A stretch of 64,000 bases of DNA from Bacteroidales bacterium (GCA_028708425.1 JAQVYY010000004.1:57075-121074); one strand, 5' to 3'; counted from the stretch's first letter, positions 1-8,988 are shown. Translations and numbers: made by a program. Notes: generated from the sequence alone by a model not told the origin.

Positions 1-240
1 CAGTTCCAAGCCGATATGCTTCGAGTTCCGGTAATAAGACCCAAGGTAATTGAAACCACCGCTCTGGGTGCTGCCTACCTAGCTGGCTTGTCGACTGGTT
101 TTTGGAAAGATATTGATGAAATAAAAACGCAATGCCAGCAAGATTTCACATTTGTCCCCATACTCGATAACGAAAAAAGTTTGCAGCTAAAAAACAAATG
201 GTTAGATGCCATTGAAAGGGCAAAGGGATGGGATAAGTAG
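1..240 (+). CDS. glpK: Glycerol kinase, C-terminal fragment (5' end outside window)
   Basis: The reading frame is open from base 1 (QFQADMLRVPV...) and ends at the TAG at 238-240. The stretch QADMLRVPVIRPKVIETTALGAAYLAGL is the conserved C-terminal motif of FGGY-family glycerol kinases, which phosphorylate glycerol to glycerol-3-phosphate in the cytoplasm using ATP. Only about 79 of roughly 500 residues are inside the window, so the ATG at 16 is internal and not the start. Other FGGY sugar kinases share the fold, but VIRPKVIETTALGAAYLAGL is characteristic of GlpK. The gene converges with the MFS gene on the minus strand, with a gap of about 100 bases. Confidence 0.9.
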   Translation, partial: QFQADMLRVPVIRPKVIETTALGAAYLAGLSTGFWKDIDEIKTQCQQDFTFVPILDNEKSLQLKNKWLDAIERAKGWDK

Positions 241-344
241 CTAAGTGTAAATTTGAAGAGAAGTGCAAGTACCTTTCTGAAAAAAACACAACCACTACCT
301 ATAAAAACATAGGCGCAAACATATGCCCTCGGCGTTTTTTAAAT

Positions 345-1598
345 TTACCCAATAGCTTTAGCAACAACCTTAATTCTAGGGTAATAAATTATTCCACCCA
401 AAAGACATATAAGGCTGGCAACCAAAAGGGTTATTTGAACACCAATTGCACCCGATATTGACCCCAGCAGCAGGCTACCCAGAGGCGTTATACCCAAAAA
501 CGACATTCCGTAAAGTGCCATTACACGTCCTCTTTTACTATCATCAACAATGGTTTGAATTAACGTATTTGATGATGCAAACTGAACAATCATACCGAAA
601 CCAGTTATATAAAGAACAAGCAGCGAAAGAATAATACTCGTTGACAGGGATAGACTAAACAGCCCCAGTGAAAAAATTACCGAAGTTATAAAGATGAGCT
701 TTGGCAGCTTATAAACCCCCTTTTGCGAAGCCAGGTAAACTGCCCCGGTTAAGGCACCAGCACCAAACGCCCCCGTTAAAAAGCCCAAAAGTTGAGATCC
801 GCCACCTAAAATATCTTTGGCAAAAACTGGCATAAATACTTGGAAAGGCAATCCAAAAAAGCCCATTGTTACCACAAGCATAAGCAGAAAACGAATGGGT
901 TTTGAAGCAAAAGCATATTTTGCCCCCTCAACCAGATCTGATACAACCGAGCCATGCTCCCGATTAAGATTTGTTGGAGCAACCCTCATGACCAGTAATG
1001 AGAGCACAACACCTAAAGAGCTAAACCCATTAATTATAAAGCATAGCCCCTCTCCTACCCATGCAATTAAAAATCCACCCACCATGGGCCCAATAAATCG
1101 AGCCGAATTGAAAAGGGTTGAATTAAGCGCAATGGAATTTTGCAGAAGATCCTTATCGCCAATCATTTCGAGCAGAAAGGCATGGCGAAATGGGTTATCG
1201 AACGCTATTACAATACCACTAAACGATGCAATTACCGCAATATGCCACACCTCAATAGCATCGGTAAGCACAAGGGCTCCCGTAACAAATGCCAAAAACA
1301 TTGGTATTGTTTGGGTAACAATAAGCACCTTACGCCTATTGAGCCTGTCGGCAAAAACACCAGCAAATGGTGTTAAGAATAGGGCCGGAATTTGCCCAGC
1401 AAAACCAATTACCCCCAACCAAAATGCCGAATCGGTTAGGCGATAAACAAGCCAACCCAAGGCGATATTTTGAATCCACACCCCTAAAAGCGACACGGTT
1501 TGCCCCATGAAGAACAAGCGAAAGTTGCGAATTTTTAACGCTCTAAAGGCAAACTTAAGGCGATTAAAATAAGAACGTGAACTGAAAAAGCGATTCAT
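345..1598 (-). CDS. MFS transporter, EntS/MFS_3-like exporter
   Basis: A 417-aa inner-membrane protein of the major facilitator superfamily with about 12 hydrophobic segments. The N-terminal part (FRLFFMGQTVSLLGVWIQNIALGWLVYRLT) and the loop GVFADRLNRRKVLI (residues about 80-93) match the MFS_3/enterobactin-exporter group. These proteins move small molecules out of the cell by proton antiport. The substrate cannot be told from sequence. A TAGGTTTG -7-like element (minus strand, 1624-1631) and a hairpin (1631-1664) lie just upstream, so it is probably transcribed separately from the DHOD-like gene. The start at 1598 is the only plausible ATG before the first membrane segment. Confidence 0.85.
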   Translation of the reverse strand: MNRFFSSRSYFNRLKFAFRALKIRNFRLFFMGQTVSLLGVWIQNIALGWLVYRLTDSAFWLGVIGFAGQIPALFLTPFAGVFADRLNRRKVLIVTQTIPMFLAFVTGALVLTDAIEVWHIAVIASFSGIVIAFDNPFRHAFLLEMIGDKDLLQNSIALNSTLFNSARFIGPMVGGFLIAWVGEGLCFIINGFSSLGVVLSLLVMRVAPTNLNREHGSVVSDLVEGAKYAFASKPIRFLLMLVVTMGFFGLPFQVFMPVFAKDILGGGSQLLGFLTGAFGAGALTGAVYLASQKGVYKLPKLIFITSVIFSLGLFSLSLSTSIILSLLVLYITGFGMIVQFASSNTLIQTIVDDSKRGRVMALYGMSFLGITPLGSLLLGSISGAIGVQITLLVASLICLLGGIIYYPRIKVVAKAIG

Positions 1599-1630
1599 AA
1601 AACTACCTTATTGGGCATTTATACAAACCT

Positions 1631-1664
1631 AAAAACGAGACCCTTAGCTGTCTGAAGGTCTCGT
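1631..1664 (-). terminator. Hairpin with U-tract, putative terminator or attenuator
   Basis: On the minus strand ACGAGACC (1664-1657) pairs perfectly with GGTCTCGT (1642-1635) across a 14-base loop, and a run of T residues follows (1634-1631). It lies downstream of the DHOD-like gene and only about 33 bases before the MFS start. It could end the upstream transcript or attenuate the MFS gene. Confidence 0.5.
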
Positions 1665-1750
1665 CATTGTAAAATATTCTTTGTGGAACAAAAGTAATCA
1701 TGAAATATGAAAACTAAAACTATTGCCTGGCTATCTTTTCAGGTCTTTAA

Positions 1751-1892
1751 CCCCAGATATTGATTGGAATAATTGGGGTCTCCGACAGCGACTATGTCTC
1801 ACAACCAATTTTGTAACCCAAAATTGGGCTCGATTATGTCGGGGTAACCCGCATTTGCATACATCTTTTACAAATTTGATGAATAATGCGGG
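1751..1892 (+). repeat. 142-bp MITE-like element, copy A
   Basis: A full-length copy of the dispersed element that starts CCCC and ends GCGGG. It is flanked by TTAA at 1747-1750 and 1893-1896. Internal hairpins are present, for example CCAATTTTG pairing with CAAAATTGG. Its right end (1868-1892) lies inside the DHOD-like coding region and supplies its last codons and stop. Confidence 0.85.
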
Positions 1893-2869
1893 TTAAAATA
1901 TTTCATAAACTGAACACGCTCGTATGCTGCCGGATTAAAGGTTTTGGCTTGGCTCATCTTGCCCTTAAAATCATCGATAGTAGTATACTCCATGCTGTCC
2001 ATCCATGTCTCTAGGTCCTTAAGCATTTCGCCAACACGGCTCAAACCATTTCGGTATAGGGTTGAAGCAACATGCACCACCGATGCACCTGCCAGTAGGA
2101 CTTTGGCTACAGCATTGCCGTCGTGAATGCCTGTGGAGGCTGCTAAATCGCACGATACGCGCTCGCTCATAATGGCAATCCAACGCAAGGGCATTGACAG
2201 GTCGCTTGGCGAGCTAAGCACGTTACCCGCTGTAAAGCTAAGGGTATTTATATCGATATCGGGATTGTAGAACCTGTTAAACAGGACTATGGATTTAATC
2301 GGGGTTTCGCTTAGCCGCTTTAAAAAGCTGGCTAGGGAAGCATTGTAATGGCTAATTTTAACCGCAACGGGAATGCTAACAAGGCTTGTAACCCTCTCAA
2401 TTATATCAAAATACAGCTTTTCATTCTCCTCAGCCGTACGATTAAAATCGGATGGCAATGCAAATATATTAAGCTCTAGGGCATCGGCACCCGCCTCCTG
2501 AATACGCTTGGCAAAATCGGGCCATTTATGCGCTGTTACGCAGTTAATGCTAGCAATAACCGGAATGTTAACTTCGCGCTTGGCATCGGAAATAAGCTTT
2601 ATGTAGTTTGCAACGGGATCCTCTATTTCATCAAAATCAAAATATTCCATAGTTTCAGGGTAAATAAAACCGGTTGCCTGCATCCTATTCATGCTATCCT
2701 GGGTCTCCATAATTATCTCCTCTTCGAACAGCGACTTAATAACAACCGCACCTACCCCGCTATCTTCAAGCGCCTTTATACCTTTTAACGAGCTTGTTAA
2801 ACCTGAGCTTGCAGCAACTATTGGGTTTTTAAGGGCAAGCCCCATGTATTTTACTGTCAAATTTTTCAT
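1868..2869 (-). CDS. Dihydroorotate dehydrogenase-like FMN protein
   Basis: A 333-aa cytoplasmic TIM-barrel protein of the class 1 dihydroorotate dehydrogenase superfamily. Visible landmarks are the N-terminal strand GLALKNPIVAASSGLTSS, the core strand IPVIASINCVT, VAVKISHY, and a C-terminal FMN-phosphate site (ASTGIHDGNAVAKVLLAGASVVHVAS). I do not see the NxPN-type catalytic-loop sequence of bona fide PyrD, so the substrate is uncertain and a role in pyrimidine synthesis is not assumed. The last residues (NPHYSSNL) and the stop codon are read from the terminal repeat of element copy A, so the original C-terminus has been replaced. The ATG at 2869 begins directly at the conserved first strand. 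Confidence 0.75.
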   Translation of the reverse strand: MKNLTVKYMGLALKNPIVAASSGLTSSLKGIKALEDSGVGAVVIKSLFEEEIIMETQDSMNRMQATGFIYPETMEYFDFDEIEDPVANYIKLISDAKREVNIPVIASINCVTAHKWPDFAKRIQEAGADALELNIFALPSDFNRTAEENEKLYFDIIERVTSLVSIPVAVKISHYNASLASFLKRLSETPIKSIVLFNRFYNPDIDINTLSFTAGNVLSSPSDLSMPLRWIAIMSERVSCDLAASTGIHDGNAVAKVLLAGASVVHVASTLYRNGLSRVGEMLKDLETWMDSMEYTTIDDFKGKMSQAKTFNPAAYERVQFMKYFNPHYSSNL

Positions 2870-3441
2870 ACTTATACTTTTTAGTTTAATTAGAAGACGT
2901 AAATTACAAAAAATAATTCACTCATCATAAATATACAGCATGGATGTTGAGTAAAAGCTCAATACAAAGAAAAACTGCCCGTAAAAAAATGACAGATAAA
3001 CCAAAATGAGTAAGAAAATAGCACGAATTAATCTGGGGGCATACCCCTAATGCCATCATTTTATGGCTGTTGAATGTTTTACCTTACCATGAGCAACATA
3101 ATCACTGCATAAATGTCCGTAATTACAAAACATTTAAAATTTTTAGGGCGAAAGAAGTAGCAGCTAAAATGGCTGTGCTTTTAAGGAGCCGGACAAAGAG
3201 AAATAGCTGAGCGTTAGATATTCGACCCCCAATTTTTTACCATTTGGCAGAAAGTTGCATCCAGTATACCTTGCCCCTTTACGTTTTCGTTGTGTAACAA
3301 TTGCTTGTGCTCCAATCCTCCTAATGTAAACCTTCAGGTATCTAAAGCGTTATTGAGTTGATTTATAATAATTGCTGCCTGAGCCCTATGCCAAAAATTA
3401 ACATGATTTGATTAGTTTTGTATCCTATAAGAATAAAAAAA
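2870..3441. other. Intergenic region, divergent promoters presumed
   Basis: This 572-base AT-rich gap separates the divergent DHOD-like gene and ABC importer operon. A TAGTTTTG -7-like element lies at 3413-3420 (plus strand) just before the importer ATG at 3442, but no TTG at the usual distance accompanies it. I see no convincing ORF or RNA gene here. Confidence 0.4.
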
Positions 3442-4395
3442 ATGCAAATTAAGTTCCCCATACTACTTGTTGTAACGCTAATCTTTTTTGGCTGTGGGTA
3501 TCAACCAAAACATAGTAATGTAGTAACCATTGCCACCCTAAAAGGTCCCTCGGCTATGGGGATGATAAAGTTTATTGATAGCCTAAGCACGGCAAACGAT
3601 AGCCAAATTAAGGTCGAAATACTTAACGAGCCCATACAGGTTCGTAAAATGGTAATTGATGGGAGTGCCGATTTTGCCATTCTTCCCACCACAATGGCAT
3701 CCATACTATATAATAAGGGCATTGACTACAGGCTGCTAGCCATTCCGGTTTGGGGAACGCTTTACCTTTTTGGTAACGATACTACCATAACCAAATGGGA
3801 GCATTTAAGGGGGAAGAGGGTACACGCTATGGCAAAGGGTATGACCCCCGATGTGCTTTTTCGGTACCTGCTAATACAGCACGGTTTAAACCCAGACAAA
3901 GATGTTACCCTAGATTATAGTTTCCCAACTCATATTGATTTGGCCAATGCGGTGGCAGCCGAGCAGGCTAATTTAGGCGTAATATCGGAACCATTGGTTA
4001 GCCTTGTTATGCAGCGCAATGCGAGGGTTAAGTCAATTTTCGATTTGAATGCCGAGTGGAATAAGGTTTTGGATGTGCCCATTGCACAAACCGCATTTAT
4101 TGTAAAGGGCGAGTTGGCTAAGAATAACCAAGAGCTGGTTGAAAAGATTGTGCGGAGCTATCAGTACTCAACCCAATGGGTAAATCAGTACCCCGATAGC
4201 GCGGCAAACCTTATAGTGAAGTACAATATTTTGCCCAATGCTCAGGTGGCTGCTAATGCCATTCCGAGGTCGAACCTACATTTTGTTAGGGCAAATACCA
4301 TAAGTACACAGATTAATGCGTACCTAAATATTTTTTACCAAATGAGTCCCGATATAATAGGAGGGAAGTTACCCGATGAAAATTTCTACCAGTAG
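3442..4395 (+). CDS. ABC transporter substrate-binding lipoprotein (NitT/TauT type)
   Basis: A 317-aa periplasmic-binding lipoprotein. The ATG at 3442 is preferred over the upstream TTG at 3418 because it begins directly at a lipoprotein signal peptide (MQIKFPILLVVTLIFFGCG, lipobox FFGC). The body has the two-lobe SsuA/ThiY/NMT1-like layout: an N-terminal VVTIATLKGPSAMGMIKF, then VRKMVIDGSADFAILPTTMASILYNKG and LRGKRVHAMAKGMTP. It delivers a small solute to the membrane complex encoded by the next two genes and overlaps the permease start by 20 bases. This family covers nitrate, taurine, sulfonate, thiamine-precursor and other importers, and sequence alone does not identify the ligand. Confidence 0.8.
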   Translation: MQIKFPILLVVTLIFFGCGYQPKHSNVVTIATLKGPSAMGMIKFIDSLSTANDSQIKVEILNEPIQVRKMVIDGSADFAILPTTMASILYNKGIDYRLLAIPVWGTLYLFGNDTTITKWEHLRGKRVHAMAKGMTPDVLFRYLLIQHGLNPDKDVTLDYSFPTHIDLANAVAAEQANLGVISEPLVSLVMQRNARVKSIFDLNAEWNKVLDVPIAQTAFIVKGELAKNNQELVEKIVRSYQYSTQWVNQYPDSAANLIVKYNILPNAQVAANAIPRSNLHFVRANTISTQINAYLNIFYQMSPDIIGGKLPDENFYQ

Positions 4396-5131
4396 ATATA
4401 AACTTATAAGCCTTGCGGCGGTTGCTCTTATGCTCTTTCTGTGGAAAGGGTTGGCGTTGTATTTCAACTCCGACTTTATTTTGCCGCATCCGGAGCGAAC
4501 GTTAGTAAAAACCATTGCACTTTTTGGCGAGAGCCAATTTTTACTTGTTGTTGGTGCTACCATTTTGCGAGGTGTTTTGGGGTTTGTTATTTCGCTGGTT
4601 TTTGGGGTTGTTTTCGGAATTTTAGCGGGAGTTAGTCCCGATTTCAACGCTTTTTTAAAGCCCATTCTGGTGGTGTTACGCTCAACCCCAGTTATTGCCA
4701 TAATTCTGCTGGCGCTTATTTGGCTTAACGCCACCTCTGTGCCTGTTTTTATTGCCATACTAACCATGTTCCCTTTTATTTGCACCAATACCATTGATGG
4801 TATTAGGAGCGTTGATAAGCAGCTGGTTGAAATGGCTTGGATTTACAAGGTTGGCAGGTTTCGTATTGCTAAGGAGGTGTATCTGCCTGCTATTATGCCC
4901 TTTATAATTAGCGGAGCATCAAGTGCAATGGGCATAGGTTGGCGTGCCATTATAATTGGCGAGGTGCTTAGTCAGCCGCGATACGGAATAGGTACCGTAA
5001 TGCAATCGGCGCAAACCTTTTTAAATGTTGATGCGGTAATTGCGTGGACTATTATTGCCGTGCTTTTAAGCTATGTTTTTGAACGAATTATTAGGTTAAC
5101 AGAGAAACGAATAGTGGTTTGGAGAGATTAG
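4376..5131 (+). CDS. ABC transporter permease (SsuC/TauC type)
   Basis: A 251-aa inner-membrane permease of the binding-protein-dependent transport family with about six hydrophobic segments. The EAA-type cytoplasmic loop is visible near residues 140-175 (ELAWIYKVGRFRIAKEVYLPAIMPFIISG-like region), where the ATPase docks. The protein ends at TAG 5129-5131, three bases before the ATPase ATG. The overlap with the binding protein and the near-contact with the ATPase indicate one translationally coupled operon. Confidence 0.85.
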   Translation: MKISTSRYKLISLAAVALMLFLWKGLALYFNSDFILPHPERTLVKTIALFGESQFLLVVGATILRGVLGFVISLVFGVVFGILAGVSPDFNAFLKPILVVLRSTPVIAIILLALIWLNATSVPVFIAILTMFPFICTNTIDGIRSVDKQLVEMAWIYKVGRFRIAKEVYLPAIMPFIISGASSAMGIGWRAIIIGEVLSQPRYGIGTVMQSAQTFLNVDAVIAWTIIAVLLSYVFERIIRLTEKRIVVWRD

Positions 5132-5133
5132 CA

Positions 5134-5844
5134 ATGGGTTTACAAATTAAAGATTTAAGCAAAAGTTTTGACGATTTGTTGCTGTTTAGCAATTTTAATC
5201 TGGATTTTGCGGAGGGTAGCATTACCTGTATTCTAGGCCCCTCGGGCGGAGGTAAAACCACTCTGCTTAATATGATTGCTGGACTGTTAAGACCCGACTC
5301 AGGTAGTTTGGAAGGTTTTGCTAGTAAGGTTGTATCGTACATTTTTCAGGACCCGAGACTTTTGCCTTGGAAAACCGTGCAGGGTAATATCGAATTTGTT
5401 TTACCCCAATCCCAAACCCATAGTCAGCGTGAGGCGGTGGCAAATAGCCTTATTAAGCTGGTTGAACTCGATGGGTTTGCCAATTACTACCCTTGGCAGC
5501 TTAGCGGAGGGATGCGCCAGCGAGTTTCCATTGCTAGGGCTTTTGCTTACCCATCAGATTTAATTTTGATGGACGAGCCCCTAAAGGGGCTTGATGTGAA
5601 GCTGAAAATGAGCCTACTCCGTTCATTTATTAAGATTTGGCAGGGCGATAAGCGCACCGTACTGTTTGTTACTCACGATGTTGATGAGGCGCTTATGCTA
5701 GGCGATAGCATTATTGTGCTAGGAAACCAGCCAGTTGCCATAAAGGCAAGGGTAGGTATTGATATTAAAAAGCATTTGCGAGATATTGGCTCAGAATATT
5801 TTCAAAACCTTAGGGGTGAGCTGCACAACGCTTTGAACGATTGA
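5134..5844 (+). CDS. ABC transporter ATP-binding protein (SsuB/TauB type)
   Basis: A 236-aa ATPase that powers the importer. Walker A is GPSGGGKTT, the Q-loop is FQDPRLLPW, the signature is LSGGMRQR, Walker B is LILMDEP and the switch His is in VTHDVDEA. I start it at the ATG at 5134, which is preceded by GGAGAGA at 5121-5127, rather than at the TTG at 5119. The last 150 or so bases occur again as a degraded copy at 8506-8802, so the 3' end of this gene was part of a segmental duplication. Confidence 0.88.
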   Translation: MGLQIKDLSKSFDDLLLFSNFNLDFAEGSITCILGPSGGGKTTLLNMIAGLLRPDSGSLEGFASKVVSYIFQDPRLLPWKTVQGNIEFVLPQSQTHSQREAVANSLIKLVELDGFANYYPWQLSGGMRQRVSIARAFAYPSDLILMDEPLKGLDVKLKMSLLRSFIKIWQGDKRTVLFVTHDVDEALMLGDSIIVLGNQPVAIKARVGIDIKKHLRDIGSEYFQNLRGELHNALND

Positions 5845-5890
5845 TTTTCGGGTTTCTATTCAAGGGCTTATAAAGGGTAGAACGTATTAA

Positions 5891-5932
5891 CCCGCATTGC
5901 TCATCAAATTTGTAAACGATGAGTAATGCGGG
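5891..5932 (+). repeat. Short hairpin form of the MITE-like element (copy B)
   Basis: A 42-bp inverted repeat: CCCGCATTGCTCATC pairs with GATGAGTAATGCGGG (14 of 15), bordered by TTAA at 5887-5890 and 5933-5936. It consists of two right-end termini around a short loop, in inverted loop orientation relative to the 142-bp copies. It lies between the convergent ATPase and BFD genes and may also act as a bidirectional terminator. Confidence 0.7.
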
Positions 5933-5959
5933 TTAAATGCATGTTAGATGCAAGCCTTA

Positions 5960-6136
5960 CTAGCCATTAATCTCATCAAGAATTTCTTGAATATCGTCTT
6001 GGCATGCTCCGCATCCTGTGCCAGCTTCTGTTTCGTCGCCAACTTCTTCAACAGTTTTTAAGCCTTTAGCTTTAATGGCCTCAACAATTGTACCTCTGTC
6101 CACTTGCATGCAGTTGCAAATAATTTCATCTTTCAT
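5960..6136 (-). CDS. BFD-like [2Fe-2S] protein, copy 1
   Basis: A 58-aa protein with the bacterioferritin-associated ferredoxin (BFD/Fer2_BFD) pattern: Cys7-x-Cys9 and Cys42-x2-Cys45, which bind one [2Fe-2S] cluster. The ATG at 6136 is chosen because GGAGAC (6141-6146 on the minus strand) sits at proper spacing. Stand-alone BFD proteins donate or receive electrons for redox enzymes or help mobilise iron. A nearly identical copy lies at 9158-9337 next to hcp, which suggests HCP as partner. This copy stands alone, downstream of the T9SS-protein gene. Confidence 0.85.
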   Translation of the reverse strand: MKDEIICNCMQVDRGTIVEAIKAKGLKTVEEVGDETEAGTGCGACQDDIQEILDEING

Positions 6137-6275
6137 AATCGTCTCCTTTTTTAACAAAATATTTACGCTTTCATTAAATTTTCACATTTCCGTAGATGCT
6201 TAGGTAGAATATACTTTACAGTACCAATGCTTGCCATTATATAGTTTGTTTTTCGCTTTTCAAACTAAAGACACT

Positions 6276-8222
6276 TTACTCTTCTTTCACAACTCTAATT
6301 GTTGTTTCCAAATCTTGAGATTGAACCCGAATTAAATACACCCCTTTATTTAGGCTACTCAAATCAATAAATCCGTTTACCTGCTCAAGTTGAAGTAATA
6401 GCTTACCGGTTATTGAGTAAACCTCTGCTGCATCTATTTTAGCACCCTCAAGAATAAGACGATCAACCACAGGGTTGGGATAAACCCTAAGGGTGGAGAT
6501 CAGGGGATTGTGAATGGCTGTTGAGATAGTGATAAACTCTTCAACATCCTCACCATTCACGGTAACTGTACTTTCAACCGTATCGTATTCAGGGGCGGTA
6601 ACAACATAGGGATATTCTCCGTTGGGAAGTTCAATGGTGGCGATACCATCCTCATTGGGAACAAGGGTTTCTTGGTTTATTTCGATTTCTAAACCGGTTA
6701 TCACGCTCTCCCATGGTTCAATAATAAAAGTTACGGTGTACAACGTCTCAAGCACAATATTTACTGTATTGTTACCATAAGCTACTGTGAAGTCTCCGCT
6801 GTAAACACTATACCCTTCGAGGGTAGCCGTGAAATTATATGAATTGGGGGGAAGCATGGCTGATGCTACCCCATTAGCGTTGGTGGTAAGAGCTTCATCC
6901 TGATTTTCTATTTCAATTTCAACGCCAGAAAGTAAGGTTTCGGCTTCATCTTGAACTATAAACGTTGTTTGAAAAGCACAGGAGGGCATAAAGTCAACTC
7001 TACCTAGCTCTGGATTATCCACTATGTGAACAACAACGGTTTCTATACTGGTAGAATCCTGTGTTTCCACGCCCCAGCAGTTATACATGGCCGTTTGGTT
7101 CACTGGGCCATTGTTGTATAAATCATAAAGCACACCTTCATTTCCGTTGTCCGAAAAAACGTTACCACCAGGGTTAAAGGTTGCTGCGGCTGAATCGCCC
7201 ATGTTTACCTGGGGATAGCCAATGATGGTAATACCCCAGAGGTTTCCGCTGATAATATTTCCGGTAACCACTACCTGTTGATTAGCACCGGCATTGGAGG
7301 CTGTAAAATTGAGCCCACTGCCACCCACAGCGGGATTGTTCTCAATATTGTTGTTTGTTACCGTGTTGTATCTGATTGCGCCATTAATAGGGCTCCCAGT
7401 AAGGGTAATGCCATAGCGGTTTAGGTCAACAATATTGGAGTCGATCACCACATTTCCAGCAAGACCCAGTAGTGAGGAGTAGGCAATTCCACCAACTCGG
7501 GTATTTCCATTTCCGATAATGGTGTTGCCCACAATGTAGGTGGTGTCGCTATCACCTGAGGGGCCCATATTAATTTGGGGGCGGTTTGAGTTTTCGGTGG
7601 TATTGCCAAAAAAATAGTTATTACGAATAATGGCACGGCACGCCATATTGGAGGCCGATGAAATGGCACCCCGCTGGTTAAGGATGAAATTGCAATTGGT
7701 TACTTCGGCATTTCCCGAAATATCGATAGCTGCACTCGAGGTATACGACCCAGCAGAAGAACCCGATTTGTAAAAATTCTTATAGAATGTACTACCATCA
7801 ATAGTAAAGGTGCCTGATTGCACTCGGACACCTCCACCGAAAGCGAATTTAGCATTTTTGATGTGGGTTACATGATCGGATAATAGCTTAAAACCCCTCC
7901 ACCTGTTGGTTGTAGCGGTGGTATCAATAGAGGTAAATAGGGCTTGTACAGGCGCGTCAATAAGCAAAGTACCCTCGGATTCTATACCGGCCAGCTCATG
8001 AAAAAGCACGGTAACATCGTCAAAAATAGTTATAGAGTCGGCAGGTAATATGGTTAGCGTTGTGGTTACCTCGTAGTGGTCATCATTCCATATTACGGCA
8101 CCCTCCGAATTGTTTACCAGCGAATCAAGATTCCAATTCACACCAGTACCGGGAGTAGAAAATTGTGCCTGAGCTAAAAAGCCAGCAAGCACAAGAAGCG
8201 TGAGAGTAAAAAGTTTTTTCAT
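6276..8222 (-). CDS. Secreted right-handed beta-helix protein with T9SS sorting domain
   Basis: A 648-aa protein. Residues 1-19 are a Sec signal peptide (MKKLFTLTLLVLAGFLAQA). Residues about 60-380 are Asn/Gly/Thr-rich with NosD-like parallel beta-helix repeats (IIRNNYFFGNTT, VIDSNIVDLNRYGI, VVTGNIISGNLWGI). Residues about 415-560 carry carboxypeptidase-regulatory/PEGA-like beta-sandwich repeats. Residues about 573-648 are a classical type A T9SS C-terminal domain (LRVYPNPVVDRLIL ... YSITGKLLL ... GVYLIRV ... VVKEE). The protein is therefore expected outside the cell or on its surface. Beta-helices often bind or cleave polysaccharide, but I see no catalytic signature. The gene lies between the two direct copies of the ATPase-tail/BFD segment. 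Confidence 0.85.
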   Translation of the reverse strand: MKKLFTLTLLVLAGFLAQAQFSTPGTGVNWNLDSLVNNSEGAVIWNDDHYEVTTTLTILPADSITIFDDVTVLFHELAGIESEGTLLIDAPVQALFTSIDTTATTNRWRGFKLLSDHVTHIKNAKFAFGGGVRVQSGTFTIDGSTFYKNFYKSGSSAGSYTSSAAIDISGNAEVTNCNFILNQRGAISSASNMACRAIIRNNYFFGNTTENSNRPQINMGPSGDSDTTYIVGNTIIGNGNTRVGGIAYSSLLGLAGNVVIDSNIVDLNRYGITLTGSPINGAIRYNTVTNNNIENNPAVGGSGLNFTASNAGANQQVVVTGNIISGNLWGITIIGYPQVNMGDSAAATFNPGGNVFSDNGNEGVLYDLYNNGPVNQTAMYNCWGVETQDSTSIETVVVHIVDNPELGRVDFMPSCAFQTTFIVQDEAETLLSGVEIEIENQDEALTTNANGVASAMLPPNSYNFTATLEGYSVYSGDFTVAYGNNTVNIVLETLYTVTFIIEPWESVITGLEIEINQETLVPNEDGIATIELPNGEYPYVVTAPEYDTVESTVTVNGEDVEEFITISTAIHNPLISTLRVYPNPVVDRLILEGAKIDAAEVYSITGKLLLQLEQVNGFIDLSSLNKGVYLIRVQSQDLETTIRVVKEE

Positions 8223-8290
8223 GGTTAGTTTTATTTAAGTGAAATGAAATAGTAATTGTAAAATAATCTTTTATAAGTAGCACTACTTCG

Positions 8291-8345
8291 ACCGAAATGG
8301 GTGGCACAACTTGAACCGAAATGGGTGGCACACCTTCAACCGATT
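8291..8345 (+). repeat. Tandem 24-bp repeats, possible insertion-sequence end remnant
   Basis: ACCGAAATGGGTGGCACA occurs at 8291-8308 and again at 8315-8332, with a decayed third unit from 8339 (ACCGA...). Several adjacent copies of a roughly 20-bp motif are typical of the ends of IS21-family elements, where the transposase binds. No istA/istB-like reading frame remains nearby. Confidence 0.4.
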
Positions 8346-8505
8346 TATCCAGTAGCTAGCCATACAAATATAATCTATCTAATTTGAGTTTGCAACATTC
8401 AGTGTGCTTAGAATGATTTATACTTTACGCTATTCGTGTGCCATGCTTCGGGGCTTACAGCACTCTCGAAAAACAGAGGCTTATAGTTTATTGCGCTATG
8501 CTGCC

Positions 8506-8802
8506 TATGCTAGGCGATAGCATTATCCCCAATTATTCATCCGAATAATTGCTGTCTCCGACAGCGACTAAGTTTCGCAACCATTTTTGTTACCCAAAAT
8601 TGGGCTCAACTAGGTGGGGGTAACCCGTATATGCATTCATCCTTAACAAAGTTGATGAATAATGCGGGTTATTGTGCTGGGAAACCAGCCGGTTGATATA
8701 AAGGCAAAGGTAAGTATTTATATCAAAAAGCATTTGCGAGATATTGGTTCAGAATACTTCCAAAACCTTAGGGGTGAGCTGCACAACGCTTTGAACGATT
8801 GA
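8506..8802 (+). pseudogene. Degraded 3' end of the ABC ATPase, interrupted by element copy C
   Basis: 8506-8526 matches the intact ATPase gene just after its H-loop region (TATGCTAGGCGATAGCATTAT), and 8669-8802 matches the rest to the TGA (ATTGTGCT... to GAACGATTGA). Between them lies a complete 142-bp element at 8527-8668, flanked by TTAT on both sides. The intact gene has a single TTAT at this point. Upstream of 8506 similarity is lost, so only about 50 C-terminal codons remain, without a start. Confidence 0.85.
8527..8668 (+). repeat. 142-bp MITE-like element, copy C (with target duplication TTAT)
   Basis: Begins CCCCAATTATTCATC and ends GATGAATAATGCGGG. Direct repeats TTAT lie at 8523-8526 and 8669-8672. 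Because the paralogous sequence in the intact ATPase gene has one TTAT and no insert, this is a filled site matched to an empty site in the same window. Confidence 0.9.
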
Positions 8803-8988
8803 TTTTCAGGTTTCTATTCAAAGGCTTATTAAGGGTAAATCGTATAAATAAAGAGGGAGAGAAGTTCTGCTTTATTGTGGTAACCGTTATAAAACGTTGA
8901 GGGTTTTGATGCTACCTTACTATCAAAATAAAACTCATTTTGCTACAAGAATCTAATCTCGGGTAACCACCAAAACCCCCAATGTTAA

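Noticed and set aside
817..1446. A 209-codon open frame on the plus strand.
   Set aside because: It lies fully opposite the MFS transporter gene, has low-complexity composition and no family signature; it is a shadow of the real gene.
3113..3196. TGTCCG...CGGACA inverted ends resembling the borders of the 48446-48686 element.
   Set aside because: Only six bases match at each side and the interior shows no common sequence.
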